46,719 bases of DNA from Beijerinckiaceae bacterium (GCA_030684835.1 JAUXWZ010000065.1:1-46719); one strand, 5' to 3'. Counted from the first letter of the stretch, positions 33,668 to 43,075 are shown. The notes: a model not told the origin generated them from the sequence alone. A program made the numbers and translations.

Positions 33668-33698
33668 ACGCCGGAGCGGCGTGACGGCGCAATGCGCC

Positions 33699-34654
33699 TC
33701 ACGCCCACAGCCGTTCCTCTTCTTTGCCCTTGTAAAGATCGGCGACGTATTCGCCGTAGCCGTTGAAAAGCAGCGTCGGCACGCGATCGCGCGTGCCGAG
33801 CACTTCCTCGGTCGCCTGACTCCAACGCGGGTGCGAGACTTCCGGATTAACGTTAGCCCAGAAGCCATATTCGGCCGGCTGCAGCGCCTCCCAGAAGCCT
33901 TTCGGCCGCTCTGCGACAAAGCTGATTCGGACGATCGACTTCACCGCCTTGAAGCCATACTTCCAGGGCATGTGAACACGCAGCGGCGCGCCAAATTGAT
34001 TGGCGGCCGGCTTGCCGTAGGCGCCCGTCACCATGAATGAAAGATCGTTCGCCGCCTCCTCGATTGTGCACCCGTCGACGAAGGGCACGGATACCAAACC
34101 TGCCTCTGACCGGGCGCCACCTTTGGGTCGGTAAAGGTTTCCATCCGCACGTATTTGGCGCCCGAAAGTGGTCGCGCAAAGTCCAGCAGATTTCTCATCG
34201 GGAAACCTGTCCACGGGATCGTCATCGACCACCCCTCGACGCAGCGTAGGCGATAAAGCCGTTCCTCCAGCTTCATCGCCTTGAGAAGCGTATCGATGTC
34301 GACATCGCGCGGCTTCTCGACCAGCCCGTCAATCTTGATCGTCCAGGGACGCACAGCCAGCTTTTGCGCGGCGTCCGCAATGAACTTCGTGGAGCCAAAT
34401 TCATAGAAATTATTGTAGCGCGACGTGACGCTCTCGGCGGTCAACGCACGATCAAGCTTATAGAGCTCATTGCGCGGCGCGGGGTATAGGCCTGCAGAAG
34501 GATCTTTTCCTTGCGCGAAAGCGACCGAAGGCAGCATCGCGCCCGCGCCGATGGCCGCTGCGCCGGTCATCAGACTGCGGCGATTAAGAAACAGGTGTTC
34601 GGGCGTCGCGAGGCGCTCGGGTATTTCCCAACCTTTGCGGTGGATGATGTTCAT
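33699..34654 (-). pseudogene. msrP: MsrP (YedY)-like molybdopterin sulfoxide reductase with a single-base frameshift
   Basis: MsrP repairs methionine sulfoxide in periplasmic proteins using a molybdopterin cofactor and the haem protein MsrQ. The N-terminal frame (34654 to about 34090) has the Tat motif NRRSLMTGAAA and the Mo-ligand cysteine in RLRCVEGWSMTIPWTGFP. It reads to PGQRQVWYP, then drifts. The continuing MsrP sequence (VPFVDGCTIEEAANDLSF, APLRVHMPWKYGFKAVKSI, YGFWANVNPEVSHPRWS) resumes one frame over. Expected Trp-Pro after WYP needs TGGCCC; the sequence has TGCCC, so one base is missing at about 34086. With it restored the protein would be 318 residues, the family length. Real mutation or sequence error. 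No msrQ is adjacent. Confidence 0.88.
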
Positions 34655-34749
34655 GGCTGTTGCCTCCGTAGCTCGGCCTGAGAATTAGCGCCCCCCTGTG
34701 TGCGCGGCAAATCACGATGGGGCGATGGCGTAGCCGCGTTCAAGATTAC

Positions 34750-34820
34750 GGCGCCGATCTGCTGGCGCCGTCGGCGTCTTGCAAGGCGCCTCTGCATGCC
34801 CGACAAGAGGCGCCAAAGGA
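34750..34820 (+). promoter_or_regulatory. mtnP leader with four GGCGCC palindromes
   Basis: GGCGCC occurs at 34750-34755, 34764-34769, 34785-34790 and 34809-34814. The last pair extends to a perfect nine-pair stem, GGCGCCTCT (34785-34793) with AGAGGCGCC (34806-34814), and the ribosome binding site AAAGGA (34815-34820) begins immediately after it. The first pair can form its own hairpin. Because all copies are mutually complementary, several exclusive foldings are possible. Control of mtnP translation is a reasonable hypothesis. Confidence 0.4.
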
Positions 34821-34828
34821 GCTTGTGC

Positions 34829-35707
34829 ATGACGAAAGCGATTGTCGGCGTCATTGGCGGCTCGGGCGTATACGATCTGCCCGGCCTTAAGGATCTGCGC
34901 GAAGAGCGGGTAGAAACGCCCTTTGGCGAGACCTCCGACGCGTTGCGTCTGGGCCGCGTCGCCGACACTGAGGTGGTGTTTCTTGCCCGCCATGGACGCG
35001 GCCACCGCTTCTCGCCGTCTGGCATCAATTACCGAGCCAACATCTATGCATTGAAGGCGACGGGCGTGACGGACCTGATCTCGGTCTCCGCCTGCGGCTC
35101 TTTCAAGCCGGAGCTTTATCCCGGCCTATTCGTGCTGGTTGACCAGTTCGTTGATCGCACATTCGGCCGCCAATCGTCGTTCTTTGGCAATGGTTGCGTG
35201 GCCCACGTGTCGATGGCCCACCCCGTTGCGCCCCTGCTGCAAGGCCGCATTGAGGCGGCGGCGCAGGCTGAGAGCATCGCGTGCCATCGCGGCGGAACGT
35301 ACGTGTGCATGGAGGGTCCACAATTCTCCTCCTACGCAGAATCGATCACCTACAAAACTCTCAACTACGACGTGATTGGCATGACCGCGATGCCGGAGGC
35401 CAAACTGGCGCGTGAGGCCGAACTCTCGTACGCGACGATCGCCATGGTGACCGATTATGACTGCTGGCATCCCGAACACGCAGCAGTCGAAGTGGCTTCG
35501 ATTCTACAAATCATGCATGAAAATTCCGCGAAGGCCGCACGGCTGCTCGGCCGCCTGCTCGCGGATTTTCCTGCGCGTCATGAGCCTTGTCCCATCGGCT
35601 CGGATCGCGCGCTTGATATGGCGCTCATCACCGCGCCCGACGCGCGCGACCCGGACCTGATGCGCAAGCTCGCGCCCTTGCTGGCGCGCGCGAACGCCGC
35701 GTCCTAG
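34829..35707 (+). CDS. mtnP: S-methyl-5'-thioadenosine phosphorylase
   Basis: MtnP splits methylthioadenosine with phosphate to adenine and 5-methylthioribose-1-phosphate, the entry of methionine salvage. The 292-residue protein has the family N-terminus VGVIGGSGVYDLPGLKDL, the phosphate-site region VFLARHGRGHRFSPSGINYR, SVSACGSFKPELYPG, and CMEGPQFSSYAES with the substrate-contacting residues. I chose ATG 34829 after AAAGGA. Adenine released here can be salvaged by apt, about 270 bases downstream on the same strand, so the two fit one pathway. A structured leader precedes it. The stop overlaps a leftward small gene by four bases. Confidence 0.94.
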   Translation: MTKAIVGVIGGSGVYDLPGLKDLREERVETPFGETSDALRLGRVADTEVVFLARHGRGHRFSPSGINYRANIYALKATGVTDLISVSACGSFKPELYPGLFVLVDQFVDRTFGRQSSFFGNGCVAHVSMAHPVAPLLQGRIEAAAQAESIACHRGGTYVCMEGPQFSSYAESITYKTLNYDVIGMTAMPEAKLAREAELSYATIAMVTDYDCWHPEHAAVEVASILQIMHENSAKAARLLGRLLADFPARHEPCPIGSDRALDMALITAPDARDPDLMRKLAPLLARANAAS

Positions 35708-35901
35708 ATGCGGTATCCCATGCCCCAATGTCCCACGCCGAAAATGGCGCTGAACAGGAAACCGACGAACATCAGGATGAACATGAGGATGATCGTCGCG
35801 GGGATCGCCGCCAGCGCGGCCTTGACGAAGAAAAACACAAGACGGCCGAACGGCACGTCGATGTCGATGAGTCTCATGCGGGTCTCTGGCAAGTCGGCCA
35901 T
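35704..35901 (-). CDS. Small hypothetical membrane protein
   Basis: This 65-residue protein has two closely spaced hydrophobic segments (about residues 22-40 and 40-58: LVFFFVKAALAAIPATIIL, then FILMFVGFLFSAIFGVG) and an N-terminal soluble start MADLPETRMRLIDIDVPFG. No family is recognised by eye. It has AAGGAACG before the ATG, a good site. It is convergent with mtnP (four-base overlap) and divergent from apt. The hydrophobic pattern and ribosome binding site support coding. Confidence 0.7.
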   Translation of the reverse strand: MADLPETRMRLIDIDVPFGRLVFFFVKAALAAIPATIILMFILMFVGFLFSAIFGVGHWGMGYRI

Positions 35902-35973
35902 GCGCGGCGTTCCTTTTGATTTCGTGACCTGCGCAGACTAGCCTGCAAAACGTCTTCCCCGCGAGCCCTATCC

Positions 35974-36513
35974 ATGAACATCGACAGCGAACTGAAAAAT
36001 GCGATCCGCACGATCCCCGATTATCCAAAACCCGGCATTCTGTTTCGCGACATCACCACATTGCTCGGCTCGCCGCGCGCGTTTCGCCGCGCCGTGGATG
36101 AACTCGTTCAGCCATGGGCGGGCACGAAGATAGACAAGGTGGCCGGCATGGAGGCGCGCGGGTTCATCCTGGGCGGCGCGGTGGCGCATCAATTGTCCGC
36201 GGGCTTCGTGCCAATCCGCAAGAAGGGCAAGCTGCCGCACACGAAAGTCTCCATCGCCTACTCGCTGGAATACGGCGTCGACGAAATGGAGATGCATTCA
36301 GACGCTGTCGCGCCCGGCGAGCGCGTCATTCTCATCGACGATCTCATCGCTACGGGCGGCACGGCGGAAGGCGCGGTCAAACTGCTCAAGTCCATCGGCG
36401 CAGATGTGATCGCAGCCTGTTTCGTGATTGATCTTCCAGACCTTGGAGGCGCCAAGAAGATCGAGGCGCTCGGCGTGCCCGTGCGCACGCTGATGGCGTT
36501 CGAGGGGCATTGA
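35974..36513 (+). CDS. apt: Adenine phosphoribosyltransferase
   Basis: Apt joins adenine and PRPP to AMP in purine salvage. The 179-residue sequence has the N-terminal [20 protein letters not shown], the flexible region [21 protein letters not shown] and the PRPP-binding motif [20 protein letters not shown]. Length is normal. It can use adenine from MtnP, encoded just upstream, and PRPP from Prs. ATG 35974 has only a weak upstream site. Confidence 0.96.
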   Translation: MNIDSELKNAIRTIPDYPKPGILFRDITTLLGSPRAFRRAVDELVQPWAGTKIDKVAGMEARGFILGGAVAHQLSAGFVPIRKKGKLPHTKVSIAYSLEYGVDEMEMHSDAVAPGERVILIDDLIATGGTAEGAVKLLKSIGADVIAACFVIDLPDLGGAKKIEALGVPVRTLMAFEGH

Positions 36514-36580
36514 TCCACCCACCACGTCATGCGCCGCGTCCCCGGTTCGTCACAACTGCGTTTGTTGGCGCAGCATTCCC

Positions 36581-37831
36581 TCATCCGTACCTTCTCTGCG
36601 CCTCGATGGTGAGGCCCATGCCGACGGAGCCAAACGTGTCGCCCTCTATCACCCGCGCATCCGGCATTTCGCGCATCACGGCCTCGCGCACATGGGGAAT
36701 CTGCGTTGTGCCGCCGGTTAGAAACAGCGCCTGCACCTGATCGGCGCGCAAGCCAGCCTGCGCGATACATTCGCGAACCGTCTGCACGATGCGCGAGGTC
36801 AGCCGCTCGGATGACGTGACAAGCGCCGCACGATCTGGCCGCGCGCAAAGCTGCTCTTCCAGCCATTCAAGATCGATGAAAGTTTCATCCACCTGCGAGA
36901 GCGCAATCTTTGCGCGCTCAACATCGATGGCGAGCGTGTGTCCGCGTTGCATCTCGATCACGCGCTGCAGGCGTTCGATGAGATGGGGGCGCGTGGACTC
37001 ACGGCGCACATCTCGCACTTCGCGCAACGTGTGCTGGTTGTAGACGCGGTTGATGCTGGCCCACGTCGCCAGATCATGAAAATAACCCGAGGGCGCGTCG
37101 AGTCCCTTACGCTTCATCGGACTGCCCAGCCCGAGCAGCGGCATGACGCTCGCAAGACTTAAACGCCGGTCAAAATCAACGCCGCCAACGCGCGCGCCGC
37201 CATTGGCCAGCACATCGCCGCTTCGGTCAGCCTTGCCGCGCTGCTTGGGCGAAAGGCGCACGATGGAGAAGTCGGACGTACCGCCGCCGATGTCGACCAC
37301 CATCGCAATTTCTTCGCGTTTCACCTGCTGCTCGTAGTCGAGCGCGGCCGCGATGGGTTCGAACTGGAACGATACATCCGTGAAGCCGATGGAATGGGCG
37401 ATGTCGCGCAACGCGGCTTCCGCCTTGCGGTCGCCCTCGGGATCGCTGTCAACGAAATGCACGGGGCGTCCATGCACAACCTTCGTCAATGCGTCGCCAG
37501 ACGCCTCTTCGGCGCGCGCTTTCAAAAGCTCCAGATAACGCGCGATCACCTGCGTGAAGCGCAGGCGCTTGCGGCCGACCTGAGTCGTCTCATCAATCAG
37601 CGAACTGCCCAGCGCGGACTTTAAACTGCGCAACAAGCGGCCTTGCGCGCCATCAACATACGCAGCGATGGCCGCGCGCCCGATCAGCGCATTGGAAGAC
37701 CAGTCAAAAAAAATCGCGCTCGGAATGGTGACATCGTCGCCCTCAAGCGCAATGAGCGTGCATGCCTCGCCCGCTCGGCATATGCCGAGCGTCGTATTCG
37801 ACGTGCCGAAATCGAGGCCGCAGGCCGCCAT
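36581..37831 (-). CDS. YegD-like Hsp70-family protein
   Basis: This 416-residue protein is an Hsp70-type actin-fold ATPase without the usual substrate-binding domain, of the E. coli YegD type, function unknown. The phosphate-1 motif CGLDFGTSNTTLGI is at residues 4-17, the phosphate-2 region VVDIGGGTSDFSIVRL near 195-210, and the adenosine motif ALFLTGGTTQIPHVREAV near 378-395. ATG 37831 follows GAGGATCGACC. It converges with apt and is divergent from ychF across a 348-base gap. Confidence 0.88.
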   Translation of the reverse strand: MAACGLDFGTSNTTLGICRAGEACTLIALEGDDVTIPSAIFFDWSSNALIGRAAIAAYVDGAQGRLLRSLKSALGSSLIDETTQVGRKRLRFTQVIARYLELLKARAEEASGDALTKVVHGRPVHFVDSDPEGDRKAEAALRDIAHSIGFTDVSFQFEPIAAALDYEQQVKREEIAMVVDIGGGTSDFSIVRLSPKQRGKADRSGDVLANGGARVGGVDFDRRLSLASVMPLLGLGSPMKRKGLDAPSGYFHDLATWASINRVYNQHTLREVRDVRRESTRPHLIERLQRVIEMQRGHTLAIDVERAKIALSQVDETFIDLEWLEEQLCARPDRAALVTSSERLTSRIVQTVRECIAQAGLRADQVQALFLTGGTTQIPHVREAVMREMPDARVIEGDTFGSVGMGLTIEAQRRYG

Positions 37832-38081
37832 GGTCGATCCTCAAGGATGTGGGGAGAGAAGAGCGCGCCAGTCACAGCATGCGACCGATCATGTCAACCT
37901 TGAATGGCCATGAGCGCTTCTTTTTGCTCGTCTTCCTGTGTCGGAGCCAAACCAGTCGTAACGCAGGCGGTGAACAACAGGACGACGACTGGGAGCACGA
38001 TTGGACCAAACAGGGGCGCTTCTTTCGCTCCCGACCTTAGCCACGAGCATGGGCGCCCCAAGGCTCGACAGCCGTCGGCGC

Positions 38082-38110
38082 TTGACAGCGGCGCGATGGG
38101 CCCCGATAGC
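38082..38110 (+). promoter_or_regulatory. Candidate ychF promoter
   Basis: TTGACA (38082-38087), a perfect -35, is followed after exactly 17 bases by GATAGC (38105-38110), a weak -10. Transcription would start near 38117, giving a leader of about 60 bases. The rest of the 37832-38179 gap contains only a possible small lipoprotein-like frame on the minus strand (see findings). Confidence 0.5.
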
Positions 38111-38179
38111 ACCCCCATATGCCGCCGGCGCAAGCCGCGCGGCCAATTCTTTCGCGCCACGCGCGCTGGATGGACCATC

Positions 38180-39277
38180 ATGGGCTTCAAATGTGGCATC
38201 GTCGGCCTGCCAAACGTCGGCAAGTCGACTCTTTTCAATGCGCTCACGCAAACTGCGGCCGCGCAGGCGGCTAACTATCCGTTCTGCACCATCGAACCGA
38301 ACGTCGGCGACGTGGCCGTGCCTGATCCGCGCCTTGACAAGCTTGCGGCGATTGCCGGGTCGAAGGAGATCATCCCGACGCGCCTCACCTTCGTGGATAT
38401 TGCCGGCCTCGTGCGGGGCGCCTCCAAGGGCGAAGGGCTGGGCAACCAGTTTCTCGCCAACATCCGCGAGTGCGACGCCATCGCCCATGTGGTGCGCTGT
38501 TTCGAGGACGGCGACATCACCCACGTCGAAGGCAAGATTGACCCGATCAGCGATATCGACACCATCGAGACCGAATTGATGTTGGCCGATCTTGATAGTC
38601 TCGAGCGCCGCATTTCGCCGCTCGAGAAAAAAGCCAAGGGCGGCGACAAGGAGGCGAAGGAACAGGTTGACCTGATGAATCGCTGCCTCGTCGTGCTGCG
38701 CGAAGGCAAGCCCGCGCGCATCGTCGAGGTGAGCGCGGAAGAGCGCCGCACGTTCTGGGGCCTGGGTCTCCTGTCCTCCAAGCCGGTTCTCTACGTCTGC
38801 AACGTGGAGGAAGCTTGCGCCGACAAAGGCAATGATTTCTCCGCCAAGGTCGCTGCGCGCGCAAAGGAAGAAGGCGCGGTCGCCGTTGTCGTTTCTGCGA
38901 AGATCGAAAGCGAGATCGCGGTTCTGCCGCCCGCCGAGCAGACAGATTATCTCGAAGCCGTTGGCCTGGAAGAGCCGGGCCTCAACCGCGTGATTCGCGC
39001 CGGGTATTCCCTCCTGCATCTGGTGACGTACTTCACCGTCGGCCCCAAGGAGGCCCGCGCGTGGACCATCGAACAGGGCACGCGGGCGCCGCAGGCCGCT
39101 GGCGTCATTCACACCGATTTCGAGAAGGGCTTCATCCGCTCCGAGACGGTCGCCTACGCCGATTACGTCGCGCACAACGGCGAAGCCGGCGCACGCGAGG
39201 CCGGCAAGTTCCGCCTCGAGGGCAAGGACTACGTCGTGCAAGACGGCGACTGCCTGCACTTCCGGTTCGCGAACTGA
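38180..39277 (+). CDS. ychF: Redox-regulated ATPase/GTPase YchF (OLA1)
   Basis: YchF is a conserved P-loop protein of the OBG family that prefers ATP and associates with ribosomes. The 365-residue protein shows the P loop GIVGLPNVGKSTLFNAL at residues 6-22, the switch region FVDIAGLVRGASKGEGLGNQ, a coiled-coil insertion (ETELMLADLDSLERRISPLE), and a C-terminal TGS domain (ARAWTIEQGTRAPQAAGVIH). ATG 38180 begins the family N-terminus MGFKCGIVG; the ORF extends to 37904 without support. In many Hyphomicrobiales it follows pth; here pth is 25 kb away. Confidence 0.96.
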   Translation: MGFKCGIVGLPNVGKSTLFNALTQTAAAQAANYPFCTIEPNVGDVAVPDPRLDKLAAIAGSKEIIPTRLTFVDIAGLVRGASKGEGLGNQFLANIRECDAIAHVVRCFEDGDITHVEGKIDPISDIDTIETELMLADLDSLERRISPLEKKAKGGDKEAKEQVDLMNRCLVVLREGKPARIVEVSAEERRTFWGLGLLSSKPVLYVCNVEEACADKGNDFSAKVAARAKEEGAVAVVVSAKIESEIAVLPPAEQTDYLEAVGLEEPGLNRVIRAGYSLLHLVTYFTVGPKEARAWTIEQGTRAPQAAGVIHTDFEKGFIRSETVAYADYVAHNGEAGAREAGKFRLEGKDYVVQDGDCLHFRFAN

Positions 39278-39331
39278 ACCGCTGGCGAGCAACGTCTGAC
39301 GAGACCGACGCCTGCTCAGTCACAGCGCATC

Positions 39332-39406
39332 ATGCGCGGGCCTGACCCGCGCATCCAGCATTGCCGGTTGTCGCTGCGCCCGGATGGCCGGATCAAGTCC
39401 GGCCAT
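39332..39406. repeat. REP-like element with two palindromes
   Basis: ATGCGCGGG (39332-39340) and CCCGCGCAT (39346-39354) form one perfect palindrome with a CCTGA loop. ATGGCCGGA (39384-39392) and TCCGGCCAT (39398-39406) form another with a TCAAG loop. Read on the minus strand it encodes the VMAGLDPAIRAQ stretch that recurs as spurious ORFs in many Hyphomicrobiales, a sign of a dispersed palindromic repeat rather than a gene. It lies in the 152-base gap between ychF and the DUF2892 gene. Confidence 0.75.
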
Positions 39407-39429
39407 GACGGTTTGAGCAGGTCGTGCCC

Positions 39430-39618
39430 CTACTTCCGCTCGCAGGTGCTGACGCCCAGGATCGAATACGCTGGGCAATTGCGCATGAATGCGGTCGCCA
39501 GCGGCACGAGACCGACAAGACCCCACCACGTCTGCGGTCCGATAAAGATCAGCGAAAGAAGGATAAGACCGGCGACGATGCGCAGGATGCGATCGATATT
39601 CCCGACGTTCTGAGTCAT
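39430..39618 (-). CDS. DUF2892 (YgaP membrane domain-like) protein
   Basis: This 62-residue protein has the DUF2892 pattern: MTQNVGNIDRILRIVAGLIL, two hydrophobic segments (LRIVAGLILLSLIFIG, WGLVGLVPLATAF) and the cysteine-containing end RNCPAYSILGVSTCERK. It resembles the membrane part of YgaP-like rhodaneses. The ATG follows GAGAGGCACGCC. The function is unknown. A REP-like element lies 24 bases downstream of its stop. Confidence 0.85.
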   Translation of the reverse strand: MTQNVGNIDRILRIVAGLILLSLIFIGPQTWWGLVGLVPLATAFMRNCPAYSILGVSTCERK

Positions 39619-39695
39619 GGCGTGCCTCTCAAATGCAATTGCGACTGACGATTACATTAGGAGGTAATAATATATTTCCCGCCTTGCGCGAAATC

Positions 39696-39727
39696 AAAAA
39701 GCCCCGCTCCAACGAAGGAACGGGGCT
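39696..39727 (-). terminator. Intrinsic terminator of aspC
   Basis: On the minus strand GCCCCGTTCC (39727-39718) pairs imperfectly with GGAGCGGGGC (39710-39701) around an eight-base TTCGTT-type loop, followed by five T (39700-39696). It starts 28 bases after the aminotransferase stop. Confidence 0.85.
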
Positions 39728-39755
39728 CACGAACGCGTGACAGTGCGGCGTACCC

Positions 39756-41360
<1,605 letters not shown>

Positions 41361-41403
41361 CTCGGCCAAACGTTAGCGCTTCATGAACACGGAGCGTAAC
41401 GCA

Positions 41404-41667
41404 ATGAACGCACAGCGTAATAACCTCGACGCTAACGAAGGTTTCGCGGCGAAGCCATTGACCGCGGACCTCGCCCGCCACCAGCTTCATGTGTCGCTTG
41501 GCGTCATGGGCGTCATTCTGGCGGCAGGTGTCGCAATGTTTTCCACGTTTGGCATGGCGTCGGGGAGCGCAACCACTGAGCTGCGGGCCGAAATCACCGT
41601 TCAACAGCCGCACTTCGTCCACCCAATGACTGCGCAAACGACCAGAAATGACCACACGGGCGGCTGA
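41404..41667 (+). CDS. Small membrane-anchored protein, unknown
   Basis: This 87-residue protein has one hydrophobic segment (HVSLGVMGVILAAGVAMFSTF, about residues 34-53), a polar N-terminus and a C-terminal His/Thr-rich tail outside. I used ATG 41404, with CGGAGCG upstream; ATG 41383 adds seven residues without a clear site. No family is recognised. It lies 43 bases after another tiny membrane protein gene and 81 before the ComEA-like gene. Confidence 0.5.
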   Translation: MNAQRNNLDANEGFAAKPLTADLARHQLHVSLGVMGVILAAGVAMFSTFGMASGSATTELRAEITVQQPHFVHPMTAQTTRNDHTGG

Positions 41668-41748
41668 ACAAGCGGTTCAGCTCTCGTTCAGTCGGTCCGG
41701 TGCAATATCTCGCTCGTCGGTGAAATTATTCGTCGTCAGGAGGGTTAG

Positions 41749-42105
41749 ATGCACAAGAGATTTCTTGCAGCGCTTTTTATCGCGACCGTTTTTGCCGGTT
41801 CAGTTTCGGCGCAGGGTCCAGCCACCGCTCCGACCACCAAGCCTGCGGTAACCGCTCCCGCCACACCTCCTTCGATATCTCCTCCCGCAGCGACAACGCC
41901 AGCCAAGCCGGCGGCGCTGATGGATATAAACTCTGCGTCGCTCACCGAGCTGCAGACGCTGAAGGGCGTCGGCGCCGTGCGGGCCGAGGCAACCGTCAAG
42001 GGTCGTCCTTACAAGGGCAAAGATGATCTGCTTGCTCGCAAGATAGTGCCAGCGAATGTCTACAACGACATCAAAGACGGCATCGTAGCCCGCCAGAAGA
42101 ACTGA
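41749..42105 (+). CDS. ComEA-like exported helix-hairpin-helix protein
   Basis: This 118-residue precursor has a Sec signal peptide (MHKRFLAALFIATVFAGSVS, cleavage near VSAQG), a Thr/Pro/Ala-rich linker of about 35 residues, and one helix-hairpin-helix region starting MDINSASLTELQTLKGVGAV. The DINSAS...L..LKGVG signature is that of ComEA-type DNA-binding proteins used in DNA uptake, but such single-domain forms are widespread in bacteria without known competence. ATG 41749 follows CAGGAGGGTTAG, a strong site. A perfect-stem terminator follows the gene. Confidence 0.85.
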   Translation: MHKRFLAALFIATVFAGSVSAQGPATAPTTKPAVTAPATPPSISPPAATTPAKPAALMDINSASLTELQTLKGVGAVRAEATVKGRPYKGKDDLLARKIVPANVYNDIKDGIVARQKN

Positions 42106-42124
42106 GCGCATTGCTACAAGTAAC

Positions 42125-42152
42125 AAACGCGCGGTCCGGGGACCGCGCGTTT
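42125..42152. terminator. Bidirectional terminator between the ComEA-like and DMT genes
   Basis: AAACGCGCGGTCC (42125-42137) and GGACCGCGCGTTT (42140-42152) form a perfect 13-pair stem around two bases (in practice a four-base loop). TTT of the stem plus CGTTT follows on the plus strand; TTTGTTA on the minus strand. It separates two convergent genes. Confidence 0.8.
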
Positions 42153-42155
42153 CGT

Positions 42156-42512
42156 TTACGCAAGCCTGTCCTTGAAGATAAAGAATGCGCCGGCTGCAAT
42201 TAGTGCGAAACCAATGAGATGGTTCAGCGTCAGCGCTTGTTTGAGGTAGAAAGTTGAGAACACTCCAAAGACCACGAGCGTAATTACTTCCTGCATCGTC
42301 TTGAGCTCGACAACACTATAGGTGGCGCTGCCCCACCGGTTTGCCGGCACGGCGAGGCAATATTCGAAGAACGCTATGCCCCAGCTCACCAAGATGACGG
42401 CGAGCAGCGGGCTTTCTTTGAACTTCAGATGCCCATACCACGCGAAAGTCATGAACACGTTCGACAGAAGCAGCAGAAAGACTGGCGCGATCGCAGACGA
42501 TGAAAAGCTCAC
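42156..42512 (-). CDS. DMT-superfamily small membrane protein (DUF486)
   Basis: This 118-residue protein has four hydrophobic helices and matches the DUF486 family of drug/metabolite-type small membrane proteins: LLLLSNVFMTFAWYGHLKF, LVSWGIAFFEYCLAVPANR and the motif VVELKTMQEVITLVVFGVFS. The transported substrate is unknown. GTG 42512 follows CCGGAGCGCCCTT, a usable site. It converges with the ComEA-like gene at a shared terminator. Confidence 0.85.
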   Translation of the reverse strand: MSFSSSAIAPVFLLLLSNVFMTFAWYGHLKFKESPLLAVILVSWGIAFFEYCLAVPANRWGSATYSVVELKTMQEVITLVVFGVFSTFYLKQALTLNHLIGFALIAAGAFFIFKDRLA

Positions 42513-42577
42513 AAGGGCGCTCCGGCAGGGTGATTCCCATGAGCTTAATAGATGACCCGCGATAAATATCGTTGGCC

Positions 42578-43075
42578 TTAGGGTTCCAGGCTGCGCGTGA
42601 ACAAGCCGTCCGCCTTCATCACTGCGTGATAACGCTGAATTGGTTCGAGAGTTTTGTTCATCTGCGCCAGCTTCGGCAAGGCGCCCATCGGGATCACATA
42701 ACGCAAACCCTGCCCGCCATCCCGCCGCCTGATGACAATCACCGCTGCAACATCGGCGGGCGCCACCTCTGGCGCAATCGTAACGGTGCGCTGCCCCACG
42801 GAGGCGACAGTCGCAATCGCAATCCCGTCAGCAAAGCACGCGCAGGGGGATTTTGGATTGTCGAAATATGTCACCGTCAGCTCGCGCGGCTTTGCCTTCA
42901 GCGCCTCCGCAGCATCGAGCCCGGTCCTGATTCCCACGGGTATGAAAGCGCCAAATCCACCATGGACCCGGGCGCCGAGTTTCACCCACTCCTCCGGCGT
43001 CTCCGCCATGGCGGAGGCGCCAAGAAAGGCTGCCGCCACGAAGCTCGCCAGCCGAATCGTCGAGCGCCGAAACAT
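42578..43075 (-). CDS. Exported FmdE-like protein
   Basis: This 165-residue precursor has a signal peptide (RRSTIRLASFVAAAFLGASA, cleavage near AMAET) and a domain resembling subunit E of formylmethanofuran dehydrogenase: VKLGARVHGGFGAFIPVGIR, then CACFADGIAIATVASVGQRTV. The usual N-terminal metal-binding HGHxCPG cysteine is replaced (HGGFGAF); two Cys remain in CAC. FmdE proteins are metal-binding; exported forms have no known function. ATG 43075 has CGGAGAAAATC upstream. It is near an amino acid permease on the same strand. The family call is moderate. Confidence 0.6.
   Translation of the reverse strand: MFRRSTIRLASFVAAAFLGASAMAETPEEWVKLGARVHGGFGAFIPVGIRTGLDAAEALKAKPRELTVTYFDNPKSPCACFADGIAIATVASVGQRTVTIAPEVAPADVAAVIVIRRRDGGQGLRYVIPMGALPKLAQMNKTLEPIQRYHAVMKADGLFTRSLEP

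Noticed and set aside
37889..39292. 467-codon minus-strand frame opposite ychF
   Set aside because: The plus strand encodes an unmistakable YchF; the antisense protein is low-complexity and unrecognisable.
39320..39529. 69-codon minus-strand frame containing VMAGLDPAIRAQ
   Set aside because: Translation of a palindromic intergenic repeat plus antisense of the DUF2892 gene, not a protein.
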